Below are positions 42,045 through 51,018 of a stretch of 64,000 bases of DNA, piece after piece; within the stretch, counting starts at the first letter, position 1; the number at the start of each line of letters is the position of its first letter. The stretch lies in assembly GCF_028561275.1 (NCBI RefSeq), contig NZ_JAQQTF010000007.1, forward strand, positions 62,001-126,000, read 5' to 3'. Made by a program: the position numbers and the translations under genes. Below the pieces are notes generated by a model that saw only the letters and a list, made by a program, of their open reading frames with translations, did no database searches and was not told the origin of the DNA. This DNA comes from Aureisphaera galaxeae (lineage in GTDB: Bacteria > Bacteroidota > Bacteroidia > Flavobacteriales > Flavobacteriaceae).

Positions 42045-42598
42045 TTTATAATCATTTTCTAAAAAAAGCACTTATCCACTTTTTCAACACTTATTAAAAT
42101 ATCTCTTTTCTTTTTTTTGAAATTTTAATTAAAAATGATGATTATGGTGTGATGTTGAAATGTGGAATAACTTTTTGAAAGATTCTTTTGAATTTCACTT
42201 ATGCTTTTTTTCGAATAGGTTATGAACAAAAAACCACAAGTACAAACGATTGAAAAATAGGAAATTTCCATTTTCATTCACAGTTGTGAACAAGGTATAT
42301 CAACAATTCAATTTTAATAAAAATTTTGAAAAATATTGTTGTTAACTGAGAGAAGGCAGCGGAAAAATAGACAATAAAATTAGGTTAACTTTTTTGTGGT
42401 TTTCCCGTAATTTTTCAATCTGGAAATTCAAAATAAATCTCCAAATATTTTTATGCTTTTTATGGAAACAAATATGAACAATGTTGTTAACTAAATTATT
42501 ACGGTAGTTTTAAGAAAATGTAAAGAATTGATAATATTGGGATTAGAAATAAATCGATAAATGAACTCCTTGGAGTATCTTTGCACAAAACCTTCAAT
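42045..42598. other. Gene-free, very AT-rich block: candidate replication origin
   Basis: 554 bases without a plausible gene. I counted 117 G+C in the 480 bases from 42061 to 42540 (24%), far below the neighbouring genes. Near-matches (eight of nine) to the DnaA box TTWTNCACA on either strand include TTATCCACT (42072), TTTTCAACA (42082), TATTCCACA (complement at 42160), TTATGAACA (42220), TCATTCACA (42274) and TTGTTCACA (complement near 42284). Direct repeats of TGTTGTTAACT lie near 42338 and 42483. Together with nearby parS sites this suggests oriC, but DnaA binding is unproven. The rightmost 25 bases hold the rpiB promoter. Confidence 0.45.
42576..42583 (+). promoter_or_regulatory. -7 box for rpiB
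   Basis: TATCTTTG, a full TAnnTTTG match, 15 bases before the rpiB ATG at 42599; it also rules out the longer frame that begins at 42581. Confidence 0.5.
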
Positions 42599-43030
42599 AT
42601 GAAAATCGCCATAGGAAACGACCACGCAGGAACCGATTATAAATTCGCCATTGTTAAGTACCTCGAAGATCAGGGAATCACCGTAGAAAACCACGGTACC
42701 GATTCTTTTGATAGTGTAGACTATCCCGATTTTGTGCACCCTGTGGCCAAAGCTGTGGAGGAAAACAATGTGGATTGGGGTATCCTTATTTGTGGAAGTG
42801 CCAACGGTGTCGCCATGACCGCGAACAAATACCAAAAAGTACGCGCGGGTCTTTGTTGGACCAAGGAAATTGTGGAACTTATCCGACAGCACAATAACGC
42901 CAACATTATCTGTATACCGGCACGCTTCACTGCCATTCCACAAGCAGTAGAAATGGTAAAGACTTTCCTAGCCACAGAATTCGAAGGCGGTCGCCACCAG
43001 CGACGAGTCGATAAAATAGCCTGTTCCTAA
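42599..43030 (+). CDS. rpiB: Ribose-5-phosphate isomerase B
   Basis: A 143-residue sugar-phosphate isomerase of the RpiB/LacAB family, interconverting ribose-5-P and ribulose-5-P. Start MKIAIGNDHAG carries the phosphate-binding HAG at about 9-11; GSANGVAMTANK with the catalytic-base region is near 67-78 (the usual Cys is at Ser68-flanking position, GS in place of GT, CGS here supplies Cys66). CIPARF near 110 follows. First gene of the rpiB-CDF-ElaA run, with five bases to the next. Confidence 0.93.
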   Translation: MKIAIGNDHAGTDYKFAIVKYLEDQGITVENHGTDSFDSVDYPDFVHPVAKAVEENNVDWGILICGSANGVAMTANKYQKVRAGLCWTKEIVELIRQHNNANIICIPARFTAIPQAVEMVKTFLATEFEGGRHQRRVDKIACS

Positions 43031-43034
43031 TACC

Positions 43035-43952
43035 ATGGCACATTCCCACCACCATCACCATCATCATGACCACGGGGAGGTAGCGGGAAGAAATTTGCTG
43101 ATCTCCATTGTTCTTAATCTTATCATTACCGTTGCCCAAGCAATTGGTGGATTGATTTCTGGCAGTCTTTCCCTATTAAGTGATGCGCTTCATAATTTTA
43201 GCGATGTCCTTTCTTTGATAGTAAGTTACATTGCGAGTATTTATTCCAAAAAAGAGGCTTCGCTCGATAAAACCTTTGGTTATAAACGGGCGGAGATTAT
43301 TGCCGCCTTTGTGAATTCGGCCACGCTCATAGTGGTCGCTGTGTATTTAGTATACGAAGCAGTAGAACGATTTATAAATCCACAAGAGATAGAAAGCGGC
43401 TTGGTTATTTGGCTGGCGCTACTCGGAATAGTTGCCAACGGCTTTAGCGTTTTGTTGTTGCAGAAAAATGCCAAGGATAATATGAATATGCGTTCGGCGT
43501 ACCTACACCTTATTACCGATATGTCTGCTTCGGTAGCCGTGTTGGTTGGTGGATTACTTATGAAATATTTCGATTGGTTTTGGGTAGACAGTGTACTTAC
43601 TGTTCTCATTGCCATTTACCTAGTGGTAGTAGGCCTAGATCTATTAAAAAGTTCGTTTCAGGTCTTAATGCTCTTCACACCCAAGGATGTAAATTTGAAA
43701 CAGTTGAAGGAGGCCGTGCAACAATTTCCTGAAATTAAAAACCTACACCATGTACACATCTGGCAATTGAACGAAAAGGAAATTCATCTAGAAGCACATA
43801 TCGATTTTTACGAAGATATTTCCCTTTCAGAATTCGATCGTATCTTGGTACAATTGGAAGAACTGTTGTATCATGATTTTGGAATTAATCATGTCAACAT
43901 TCAACCCGAATACGCCAAAAGCGACGCTAAAGAAACGATAGTACAGGATTAA
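43035..43952 (+). CDS. Cation diffusion facilitator (zinc-type) exporter
   Basis: A 305-residue CDF transporter. The N-terminus is His-rich (seven consecutive His at about 4-11, native, not a tag). Six membrane helices follow, with transport-site motifs SDALHNFSD at about 49-57 and HLITDMSAS near 158-166 (His and Asp at both sites suggest Zn2+). A C-terminal cytoplasmic ferredoxin-like domain (about 210-300) contains HHVHIW. It exports zinc or similar divalent metals with proton exchange. It overlaps neither neighbour and leads into the acetyltransferase gene by one base. Confidence 0.93.
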   Translation: MAHSHHHHHHHDHGEVAGRNLLISIVLNLIITVAQAIGGLISGSLSLLSDALHNFSDVLSLIVSYIASIYSKKEASLDKTFGYKRAEIIAAFVNSATLIVVAVYLVYEAVERFINPQEIESGLVIWLALLGIVANGFSVLLLQKNAKDNMNMRSAYLHLITDMSASVAVLVGGLLMKYFDWFWVDSVLTVLIAIYLVVVGLDLLKSSFQVLMLFTPKDVNLKQLKEAVQQFPEIKNLHHVHIWQLNEKEIHLEAHIDFYEDISLSEFDRILVQLEELLYHDFGINHVNIQPEYAKSDAKETIVQD

Positions 43953-43953
43953 T

Positions 43954-44394
43954 ATGGAAATAGTTGTAAAAACTTTCGACCAACTCACCATCGACGAATT
44001 ATATAATATACTTCAGCTGCGCTCTGAGGTATTTGTGGTAGAACAGGATTGCGTGTATCAGGACATCGACGGCAAGGATCGAAAGGCGCTGCATGTGTTC
44101 GGAAAAAAATCGGGCCGCGTTGCGGCCTACACCCGATGTTTTGCACCGGGCATTTATTTTGAAGAAGCAGCCATAGGCAGGGTAGTAGTTTCCGAACCTG
44201 AAAGAAAATACGGTTATGGATACGATATTATGAACGCCTCGATCACGGCCGTAGAAGACCACTACCAAACAACACACATAAAACTCTCGGCCCAGACCTA
44301 CCTTACCCACTTTTATGAACGATTGGGCTTCCAAAAAGTAGGGGAAGAGTACCTCGAAGATGGAATTCCACATATAGGAATGGTAAAATCCTGA
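43954..44394 (+). CDS. GNAT acetyltransferase, ElaA-like
   Basis: A 146-residue GNAT-fold enzyme. The start LTIDELYNILQLRSEVFVVEQDC matches ElaA-type proteins (given in part), which have RSEVFVVEQ near 23-31, followed by IGRVVV-x-RKYGYGYDIM where the acetyl-CoA-binding loop is near 84-90, and HFYERLGF near 111-118. The substrate is unknown. It is the last gene of the rpiB operon, followed by the amt leader. Confidence 0.85.
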   Translation: MEIVVKTFDQLTIDELYNILQLRSEVFVVEQDCVYQDIDGKDRKALHVFGKKSGRVAAYTRCFAPGIYFEEAAIGRVVVSEPERKYGYGYDIMNASITAVEDHYQTTHIKLSAQTYLTHFYERLGFQKVGEEYLEDGIPHIGMVKS

Positions 44395-44462
44395 TTGTTT
44401 TTTATCAAAAAATCAAAAACAGGGGGTCTGTTTTCAATATTTTATAAATTTTTTCGATTTAA

Positions 44463-44530
44463 CCCTAAATTTTAGGGGGTGTAAACTCATTTTTTTACAT
44501 TTATTCCTATAAAAAATTAAAATTTATAGG
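44463..44530 (+). promoter_or_regulatory. Two hairpins in the amt leader, one covering the Shine-Dalgarno-like segment
   Basis: CCCTAAA/TTTAGGG (44463-44477) and CCTATAAA/TTTATAGG (44506-44513 and 44523-44530). The second stem ends inside TAGGGG just before the amt ATG at 44534, so folding could hide the ribosome entry region. Which signal would control it is unknown; nitrogen status is a guess from the gene. Confidence 0.45.
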
Positions 44531-44533
44531 GGT

Positions 44534-45820
44534 ATGGGTAAAAAAATGAACTTTTATGGATTGATTCTTTTGGTTTTAATCGCATTGTTATTAGGAACCG
44601 AATATCAATTTATTGAAAACACTTCCGAAATCGACAAAGGAGACACCGCTTGGATGATCGTGGCCAGTGCTTTTGTACTGCTTATGACACCAGGTTTGGC
44701 CTTTTTCTATGGGGGTATGGTGAGTAAAAAGAGCATCATCTCTACCATGCTACAAAGCTTTGTGGCCTTGGGCGTCATTAGTGTCCTTTGGGTAGTGGTT
44801 GGATTTAGTCTCGCTTTTGGAGAGAGTATGTACGGGATCATAGGTGACCCTCGGACCTACTTTAATTTCAATGGGGTTTCTGTTTCGCCCAATGCAGACT
44901 TTTCAGAAACCATTCCGTTTCTGTTGTTCGCCCTTTTCCAATTAAAGTTCGCGATCATTACACCGGCGCTCATTACAGGAAGTTTCGCCGAACGGATCCG
45001 ATTTCGCAGCTATATCCTCTTCATGGTATTGTTTTCGTTGTTCATTTACGCACCCTTGGCGCACATGACTTGGCATCCGGACGGCCTACTCCGCAATTGG
45101 GGTGTTCTGGATTTTGCCGGAGGAACAGTGGTACACATGTCTGCCGGAATCGCCGCCCTAGCGGGCGCCATTTATTTGGGTAAACGCCGCGAGCGCATTG
45201 AAAAACCCGCGAACATTCCGTTCGTGATTTTGGGAACCGGTTTACTGTGGTTTGGTTGGTTCGGCTTTAATGCGGGTTCTGCCCTTGGCGCTAACGCCGA
45301 TGCAGTCATCGCTTTTGCCAATACGAATCTGGCATCGGCCACCAGTATGATTGCTTGGATATTTTTAGACCGATTTCAAAACCGAAAAATGTCGGCCTTG
45401 GGTGCATGCATTGGAGCTATTGTAGGCTTGGTAGCCATCACCCCAGCTGCCGGCTTCGTAACCATTGGTCAGAGTATTTTCATTGGTTTTGTAGCTGCGG
45501 TCGTGAGTAATTTTGCCATTCGTTTTCACAAAAAATCCGAGGTCGATGATACCTTGGATGTCTTTCCCAGTCATGGCGTAGGTGGAATCGTAGGTATGCT
45601 GCTTACAGGGATTCTTGCGAAGGACGTTGGCCTCATTTATGGCGAGACCCAAACCTTTGTATATCATTGTATAGCTTTAGTGCTTGTCTCCGTCTTTACT
45701 TTTTTTGGAAGTTTGGGGCTGTACAAACTTACCGACGTCTTAGTGTCCATTAGGGTGAGGGAAGATCAGGAAGAACGAGGTCTGGACGCTTCCCAACACG
45801 GGGAGTTTGTGGAGGCATAA
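44534..45820 (+). CDS. amt: Ammonium transporter
   Basis: A 428-residue Amt/Mep/Rh channel with 11 predicted helices and a first hydrophobic segment at about 8-22. DTAWMIVASAFVLLMTPGLAFFYGG (in part) is the family signature near 36-60. The twin conserved histidines lie in GGTVVHMSAG near 185 and FPSHGVGG near 332. It transports ammonium into the cell. No glnB/glnK gene is adjacent on this strand. It ends at a GC-rich terminator. Confidence 0.96.
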   Translation: MGKKMNFYGLILLVLIALLLGTEYQFIENTSEIDKGDTAWMIVASAFVLLMTPGLAFFYGGMVSKKSIISTMLQSFVALGVISVLWVVVGFSLAFGESMYGIIGDPRTYFNFNGVSVSPNADFSETIPFLLFALFQLKFAIITPALITGSFAERIRFRSYILFMVLFSLFIYAPLAHMTWHPDGLLRNWGVLDFAGGTVVHMSAGIAALAGAIYLGKRRERIEKPANIPFVILGTGLLWFGWFGFNAGSALGANADAVIAFANTNLASATSMIAWIFLDRFQNRKMSALGACIGAIVGLVAITPAAGFVTIGQSIFIGFVAAVVSNFAIRFHKKSEVDDTLDVFPSHGVGGIVGMLLTGILAKDVGLIYGETQTFVYHCIALVLVSVFTFFGSLGLYKLTDVLVSIRVREDQEERGLDASQHGEFVEA

Positions 45821-45880
45821 CCAAAAAGAGCCTACTTCGGGTTCTTATCTTTCATATAGTTTACTTGTAATTGTGCAGAT

Positions 45881-45902
45881 GGGCGGTTTTTACCGCCCTT
45901 TT
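45881..45902 (+). terminator. Terminator after amt
   Basis: Perfect seven-base stem GGGCGGT/ACCGCCC around TTTT, followed by TTTT. A weaker hairpin (AAGAGCC...GGTTCTT) lies just after the amt stop at about 45827. Confidence 0.88.
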
Positions 45903-45916
45903 GTCGATTATTTACC

Positions 45917-45924
45917 TATATTTG
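45917..45924 (+). promoter_or_regulatory. -7 box upstream of secreted propeller protein 1
   Basis: TATATTTG, a TAnnTTTG match. It would give a leader of about 130 bases before the ATG at 46056. A TTG 13 bases upstream is too close for a standard -33. Confidence 0.4.
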
Positions 45925-46055
45925 AGTAAGAAAGCCTTAAATCATAATCGTTTGACCCCTAAAACCCCGTGTTTTTCAATCTATGGTTGCTAGGGATGCT
46001 ATCCCCACAGATTTATACAGAAAGAGAGTTCCCCAAACTTAATACTGATCCTAAC

Positions 46056-49000
46056 ATGAAAAAAATTCTACTTTTTAGCGCTTTAGTGCTATCGGCCACC
46101 ACCCTGTTTTCCCAAGAGTATTTAGAAATGATTCGAGAAGGCACGCATAGCGTGCAGGAAATTCAAGCCGCTGCCGAAGCCCATTTCAATATAGTGGGAA
46201 CCGGAAGGGGAACTGGATACAATCCTTACAAAAGATGGGAATACAGTGCCCAGCACAGTATGAATGAGGAAGGTTACCTCCCAACCAACGAAGCATTGTT
46301 GACCGAATTTTTTGCCGCAAAGGCGGCCCAACAAGAAATGCGCATGGTCGATACCAGCAACTGGGAAGACTTAGGGCCCACCACTTGGAACTCTACATCG
46401 GGATGGAACCCAGGCGTAGGTAGAATCACAGCTTTTTCGGTGGACCCTGCAGACCAAAACCACATTATTGTAGGATCGCAAACCGGAGGGGTTTGGAGGA
46501 CCATTGATGGCGGAACCAACTGGACGGTACTCACCGACTCCTTCATAAATATGGATGTATACTCTTTGGCCATTGACCCAGTGAACAAGGATCTTTATTA
46601 CTGGGGATCCTCTTCAGGAATCATTTTTGTTTCCACAGATGCGGGAGGCACTTGGAATCAATTAGTGAATTTAGCGGGTTCTGATGTAAACCGAATTTTG
46701 ATCGACCCTACCGATACCTCAAAAATATTTTGCTCTATCGTAAGCGGAGGAATTTTTCGAAGCACCAACAGCGGAGCTTCTTGGTCAGGAACCTTGACCA
46801 GCGAATCCACGGGATATGATTTAGAATTTAAACCAGGCGATACCAACACCATATATGCCTCGGGAAATAGATTTTACGTTTCCACCAATGGCGGAAGTAG
46901 TTTTTCTGAAGTATCCTCCTCCTTTAATTCTTCCCAAACAAAAATGATCGCGGTTTCCCCCGCAGATGCCAATGTGGTCTATGTAGTTGAAGAAAATAGC
47001 GGAATCTTTGGCGGCTTCTTTAAATCCACCAATAGCGGAAGCACATTCACAGAATTGAATCATACAGGTATCAACTATTTCGGATATAGCGATACCGGAA
47101 GTGATAGTAGCGGACAGGCTCCACGAGACATGGATATTGCCGTGAGCCCGCTGGATATTGATGAAGTGCATATTGCTGGAATCCATACCTGGCGATCCTT
47201 AGATGGAGGGGTTTCCTTCCAGCTCTCTTCCTATTGGACGGAGTCCGGAGCGGCCAGTAGAAATGTGGGGTATTGCCATGCAGATGTCGATATGCTTGAG
47301 TTTGTAGGTGATAAACTATATGCAGGAACCGACGGCGGAATTTTCGTAGCCAATGATTCCGATGGCACCATGAACGACTTTTTCTATACCGATCTTACGT
47401 TTGGGTTGGGAATTAGACAGTTCTATAAAATCGGGGTATCCCAAACCGATCCGGAAATCATCGTGGGAGGAGCTCAGGACAATGGGTCGTCCTTTTATAA
47501 CACCTCTGGAAATTGGTTCGATTGGCTGGGAGCCGACGGTATGGAAAACTTTATAGATAAAGACAATAGCAATATTTTCTACGGCACGTCCCAGAATGGA
47601 GTGCTTTATAAATCCACAAATGGAGGGGCTAGCCGATTTAATCTAGCAACCCCGCCAGGAAGTGGAAACTGGGTAACTCCTTTCGAACAAGACCCTACCG
47701 ACACCGATGTGATCTATGTAGGTTACGATGAGGTATACAAATCGACCAATGGAGGATCCACTTGGTCGGCCATTTCGCAAGACTTCGGACCCAATATGGA
47801 TTACCTAAAAATTGCACCCAGCAATAACCAGATCATGTATGGATCGGTAGACGGGAATCTCTACAAAACCACGAATGGCGGTACGACCAATTGGACTGCC
47901 CTTTCCGGATACAGCGGGTCCTTTATTAACGATATTGCGATTCACCCCACCGACCCGAATCGTGTAGCGATAGCAACCAACAACAGCAACCGCGTGTTTA
48001 TTTCGGAAGACGGGGGATCCACATGGACTCCTATGCTTTTGAACCTACCAAGTTATACTGCCTATGCCTTGGTGTGGGAGAACTCTGCAGTTAACCGTCT
48101 TTTCGTGGGAATGAATTATGGCATTTACTACATAGACGATAATCTTACCCAGTGGCAAATCTTCGCAAACAACCTGCCCAATGTTCGGGTGTATGAGTTG
48201 GAAATAAACGAAACCAAGGGGATGATTTATGCAGGAACCTATGGAAGGGGAGTGTTTAGATCCCTACTTCCGGATATTGCATCCGATACGGATGCACCAA
48301 CGACACCAATTAACTTGGCTGCAGCCAATATCGATGTGACCTCTTTCGACTTGAGCTGGAATGCCTCTACGGATAATATTGGGGTTACGGGATACGAAAT
48401 ATTTCAGGATGGAAGTAGTATCGCAACCTCGGCTACCACCAACTATAGCGTGACAGGATTGAACCCATCGACGACATACGCCTATACCGTTCGAGCTTTC
48501 GATGCTGCTGGAAACGATTCCGCTTTTAGTGCACCATTAGATGTGACGACTTTGGCTCCTACCCCCGTTTCTTGTACGAATACCATATCCTCACTGCCCT
48601 ACAGTGAAAGTTTTGAAACACCCGGGAATCTGGGATTGTGGGCACAGGCTACGGGAGATGATGGTGATTGGGTACAGGATAGTGGAGGAACCCCTTCGAC
48701 GGGAACAGGACCCAGCACGGGAAGTGACGGATCCTATTATCTGTTTTTGGAAGCCTCCAGCAATGGTTCTCCTGGCGAAATCGGAGCAAATGCCAGCGCT
48801 ATTTTAGAAGGGCCTTGTATTGCTCTATCGTCCCTTTCGAATGTACAGCTCACTTTCGATTACCATGCCTTGGGAGATAGTATTGGTACAGCCAGCGTAG
48901 TTGTTCAAGGGAGTATCTCCGAAGGAATTTGGATCAACCTATATACGACACCTTCCCCATTAACCAGTCAAGATCTTTGGGTTGGGATTACCGTAGATTT

Positions 49001-50795
49001 AAGCAGCTATACTCAGGACATGAAAATCCGTTTTGTCGGAACCACCGGAGGTGGATGGTCCAGTGATTTGGCGATAGACAATATTGGCTTTGACCAAGCA
49101 CTTTGTGCAGGCGTAGCAAAAACTTGGAATGGTGCTACATGGAGCCCGGCAGGAAATCCCGGCAGCACGGATGCTGTTATCATTAACGGGAACTACGACA
49201 CCTCTATCCACGGAAACCTGAATGCCTGTACCCTTACCATAAACACAGGATTTACTTTAGATGTGGCCGCGGACAATTTCATTAAAGTAGAAAACGACAT
49301 TACGGTAGATGGAAGCCTGCAAGTAGCCCATACGGCAAATGTGGTACAAACCAATGGATCTGCACCCGTAACCAATAACGGAACCATAAACGTACGGGTA
49401 ACGACCCCGAATTTAGCGAGCCGCGATTTCATGGTTTTGGGTAGTCCCATGACTGCCGAAACACGACAAAGTGTTTGGAGTAGCGCCTTCTTGGTGCTCG
49501 AAGCCCTTACACCGAACTTTGTGCCACATCCCGATGTGACGGCCACGTTCCCTGCGGCTGAAAACTTTGCCGATGACAATAATGATTTTTGGAATGCCGT
49601 TGCGACAGGAACCATTACGCCGGGTGAAGGATACATTGTGCGTCCTCAAGCTGGATACGGACAGCCCGGAGGTGTTTTCAATTATGATTACCAACTAGGG
49701 ACACTGAACAACGGAACTGTCAATTTTAATGTACAATACAATACCTCTAAAAATGATAGTCCAAATATTTTGGCCAACCCCTACGCTTCAGCCATTTCCG
49801 CCGATGCGTTTATCACCGCGAATTCCATGATCGATGAGGTGTATTTTTGGGAGCACTTAACTGCTCCTAGTCCAGGATTGCCAGGAGCAGGGAACATGAA
49901 CTTTTCCATGCAAGATATATCCGTTTACAACCTTGCCGGGGGAACTGCTGCTGCTGCCGATCTTACAGGAACACTTACAGAGCCCAACGGGGTAATTGCC
50001 ACAGCACAAGGCTTCGGAATTAAAGCCACTGCTGCTGGAACGGCCCAGTTTACAAATACAATGCGACTTACATCCGGCAACAATACGCTGCGTTTGGCCC
50101 AAGAAATGGATCGCGTGTGGCTTCATGTTACTTCCGAAGAACATGCGCTATACAGCACGACTTTGGTTGGATTCTCTGATCTTACAACTTCTGGTTTCGA
50201 TCGAGGTTACGACTCCCGAAGATTGGCGAGTGTAGTATCCTTATATTCTCACCTGGATACCGATATTTCAAAAGAAATGGGGATTCAATCCCTTTCCAAA
50301 CTTCAGGAAGACAGCAAGGTTTCTATAGGATTCTCGAGCCTTGTAACGGAAGAAACCCGTTATACAATTTCCATGGTAAAAAGGGAAGGAGCCCTTATGG
50401 AACAAGTTGAGGTATTCTTGCACGATAACGAGTTGGGCGTATTGACTAATCTAACCGAAAGCGACTATGAGTTCACCAGCGAGAAGGGCACCTTTGGCAA
50501 CCGATTTACCCTGCTCTTCCAAGGGGAAGTATTAGGCGTTGAAGGGATATTGAATGATGTGGGCATCAAGGTATACCCGAATCCAACGACCGGAAGGGTC
50601 GAGATTTTATCGACCGCAAACACTTTGGTGGCAAAAGCCGAACTCATGGACTTGCACGGAAGGGTGTTGAAAACGGTACCGGTAAACAACACTTTAGGCA
50701 CGATAGACATTTCTGAATTTAGTAGTGCGACCTATTTACTGAAGCTTTCTACCGATAGTGGAGTAGAAAGCATCAAGCGAATCGTTAAAGAATAA
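46056..50795 (+). CDS. Secreted multidomain beta-propeller protein 1 with T9SS type A sorting domain
   Basis: A 1579-residue secreted protein from the ATG at 46056 (MKKILLFSALVLSATTLFSQ signal). Residues about 100-740 contain ten or so sortilin/BNR-type repeats with the signature S-T-N-x-G-x-S-W or variants (DGGTNW, DAGGTW, NSGASW, NGGSTW, DGGSTW), forming one or two beta-propellers. A fibronectin-III domain is at about 745-835, a MAM/jelly-roll-like domain at about 838-1015, and a larger unassigned region at about 1017-1480. The C-terminus has YPNPTTGRVEI and ends with SIKRIVKE, a type A sorting domain directing export through the type IX system. The substrate is unknown; glycan binding or degradation is a common reading of such propellers. 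Confidence 0.88.
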   Translation: MKKILLFSALVLSATTLFSQEYLEMIREGTHSVQEIQAAAEAHFNIVGTGRGTGYNPYKRWEYSAQHSMNEEGYLPTNEALLTEFFAAKAAQQEMRMVDTSNWEDLGPTTWNSTSGWNPGVGRITAFSVDPADQNHIIVGSQTGGVWRTIDGGTNWTVLTDSFINMDVYSLAIDPVNKDLYYWGSSSGIIFVSTDAGGTWNQLVNLAGSDVNRILIDPTDTSKIFCSIVSGGIFRSTNSGASWSGTLTSESTGYDLEFKPGDTNTIYASGNRFYVSTNGGSSFSEVSSSFNSSQTKMIAVSPADANVVYVVEENSGIFGGFFKSTNSGSTFTELNHTGINYFGYSDTGSDSSGQAPRDMDIAVSPLDIDEVHIAGIHTWRSLDGGVSFQLSSYWTESGAASRNVGYCHADVDMLEFVGDKLYAGTDGGIFVANDSDGTMNDFFYTDLTFGLGIRQFYKIGVSQTDPEIIVGGAQDNGSSFYNTSGNWFDWLGADGMENFIDKDNSNIFYGTSQNGVLYKSTNGGASRFNLATPPGSGNWVTPFEQDPTDTDVIYVGYDEVYKSTNGGSTWSAISQDFGPNMDYLKIAPSNNQIMYGSVDGNLYKTTNGGTTNWTALSGYSGSFINDIAIHPTDPNRVAIATNNSNRVFISEDGGSTWTPMLLNLPSYTAYALVWENSAVNRLFVGMNYGIYYIDDNLTQWQIFANNLPNVRVYELEINETKGMIYAGTYGRGVFRSLLPDIASDTDAPTTPINLAAANIDVTSFDLSWNASTDNIGVTGYEIFQDGSSIATSATTNYSVTGLNPSTTYAYTVRAFDAAGNDSAFSAPLDVTTLAPTPVSCTNTISSLPYSESFETPGNLGLWAQATGDDGDWVQDSGGTPSTGTGPSTGSDGSYYLFLEASSNGSPGEIGANASAILEGPCIALSSLSNVQLTFDYHALGDSIGTASVVVQGSISEGIWINLYTTPSPLTSQDLWVGITVDLSSYTQDMKIRFVGTTGGGWSSDLAIDNIGFDQALCAGVAKTWNGATWSPAGNPGSTDAVIINGNYDTSIHGNLNACTLTINTGFTLDVAADNFIKVENDITVDGSLQVAHTANVVQTNGSAPVTNNGTINVRVTTPNLASRDFMVLGSPMTAETRQSVWSSAFLVLEALTPNFVPHPDVTATFPAAENFADDNNDFWNAVATGTITPGEGYIVRPQAGYGQPGGVFNYDYQLGTLNNGTVNFNVQYNTSKNDSPNILANPYASAISADAFITANSMIDEVYFWEHLTAPSPGLPGAGNMNFSMQDISVYNLAGGTAAAADLTGTLTEPNGVIATAQGFGIKATAAGTAQFTNTMRLTSGNNTLRLAQEMDRVWLHVTSEEHALYSTTLVGFSDLTTSGFDRGYDSRRLASVVSLYSHLDTDISKEMGIQSLSKLQEDSKVSIGFSSLVTEETRYTISMVKREGALMEQVEVFLHDNELGVLTNLTESDYEFTSEKGTFGNRFTLLFQGEVLGVEGILNDVGIKVYPNPTTGRVEILSTANTLVAKAELMDLHGRVLKTVPVNNTLGTIDISEFSSATYLLKLSTDSGVESIKRIVKE

Positions 50796-50813
50796 GTCTT
50801 GTTCATATAATTT

Positions 50814-50847
50814 AAAAAGCCCGGTTCTATCAAGGACTGGGCTTTTT
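50814..50847 (+). terminator. Terminator after propeller protein 1
   Basis: Stem AAAAAGCCC (50814-50822) and GGGCTTTTT (50839-50847) with a 16-base interior that can add CGGT/ACTG pairs, followed by T-rich sequence. Confidence 0.85.
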
Positions 50848-50892
50848 GTTCTTAGAAAGGTTTGAAATCCAATTTTAAGGACTTCTCAGTTT

Positions 50893-50942
50893 ACCGTTAA
50901 CTTCAAATAGCGACCGAAAACTCCTAAATATCGACCGTTCAG
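50893..50942 (+). promoter_or_regulatory. Possible LytTR-type operator: three ACCG motifs about 21 bp apart
   Basis: ACCGTTAAC at 50893, ACCGAAAAC at 50913 and ACCGTTCAG at 50934 are spaced 20 and 21 bases apart. The second and third also lie within the repeated AAATAkCGACCG (50905 and 50926). Nine-base direct repeats with about 12-base spacers and ACCGTT-like cores are the form recognised by LytTR regulators such as AlgR and ComE. A LytTR regulator is not in the window. Confidence 0.45.
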
Positions 50943-51018
50943 GGTATTCCGAATAGTATCTGGAAGCATTTGTTTTTCCTTTGTTTAAGAAACATAAGCT
51001 AACTAAATACCAAATACT

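Noticed and set aside
42491-42943. Minus-strand 150-codon open frame over rpiB and the AT-rich gap
   Set aside because: It is the shadow of rpiB; it has no recognisable motif and no promoter.
43035-43080. Run of histidine codons resembling a cloning tag
   Set aside because: Native His-rich N-termini are common in CDF zinc exporters, and no vector sequence lies nearby.
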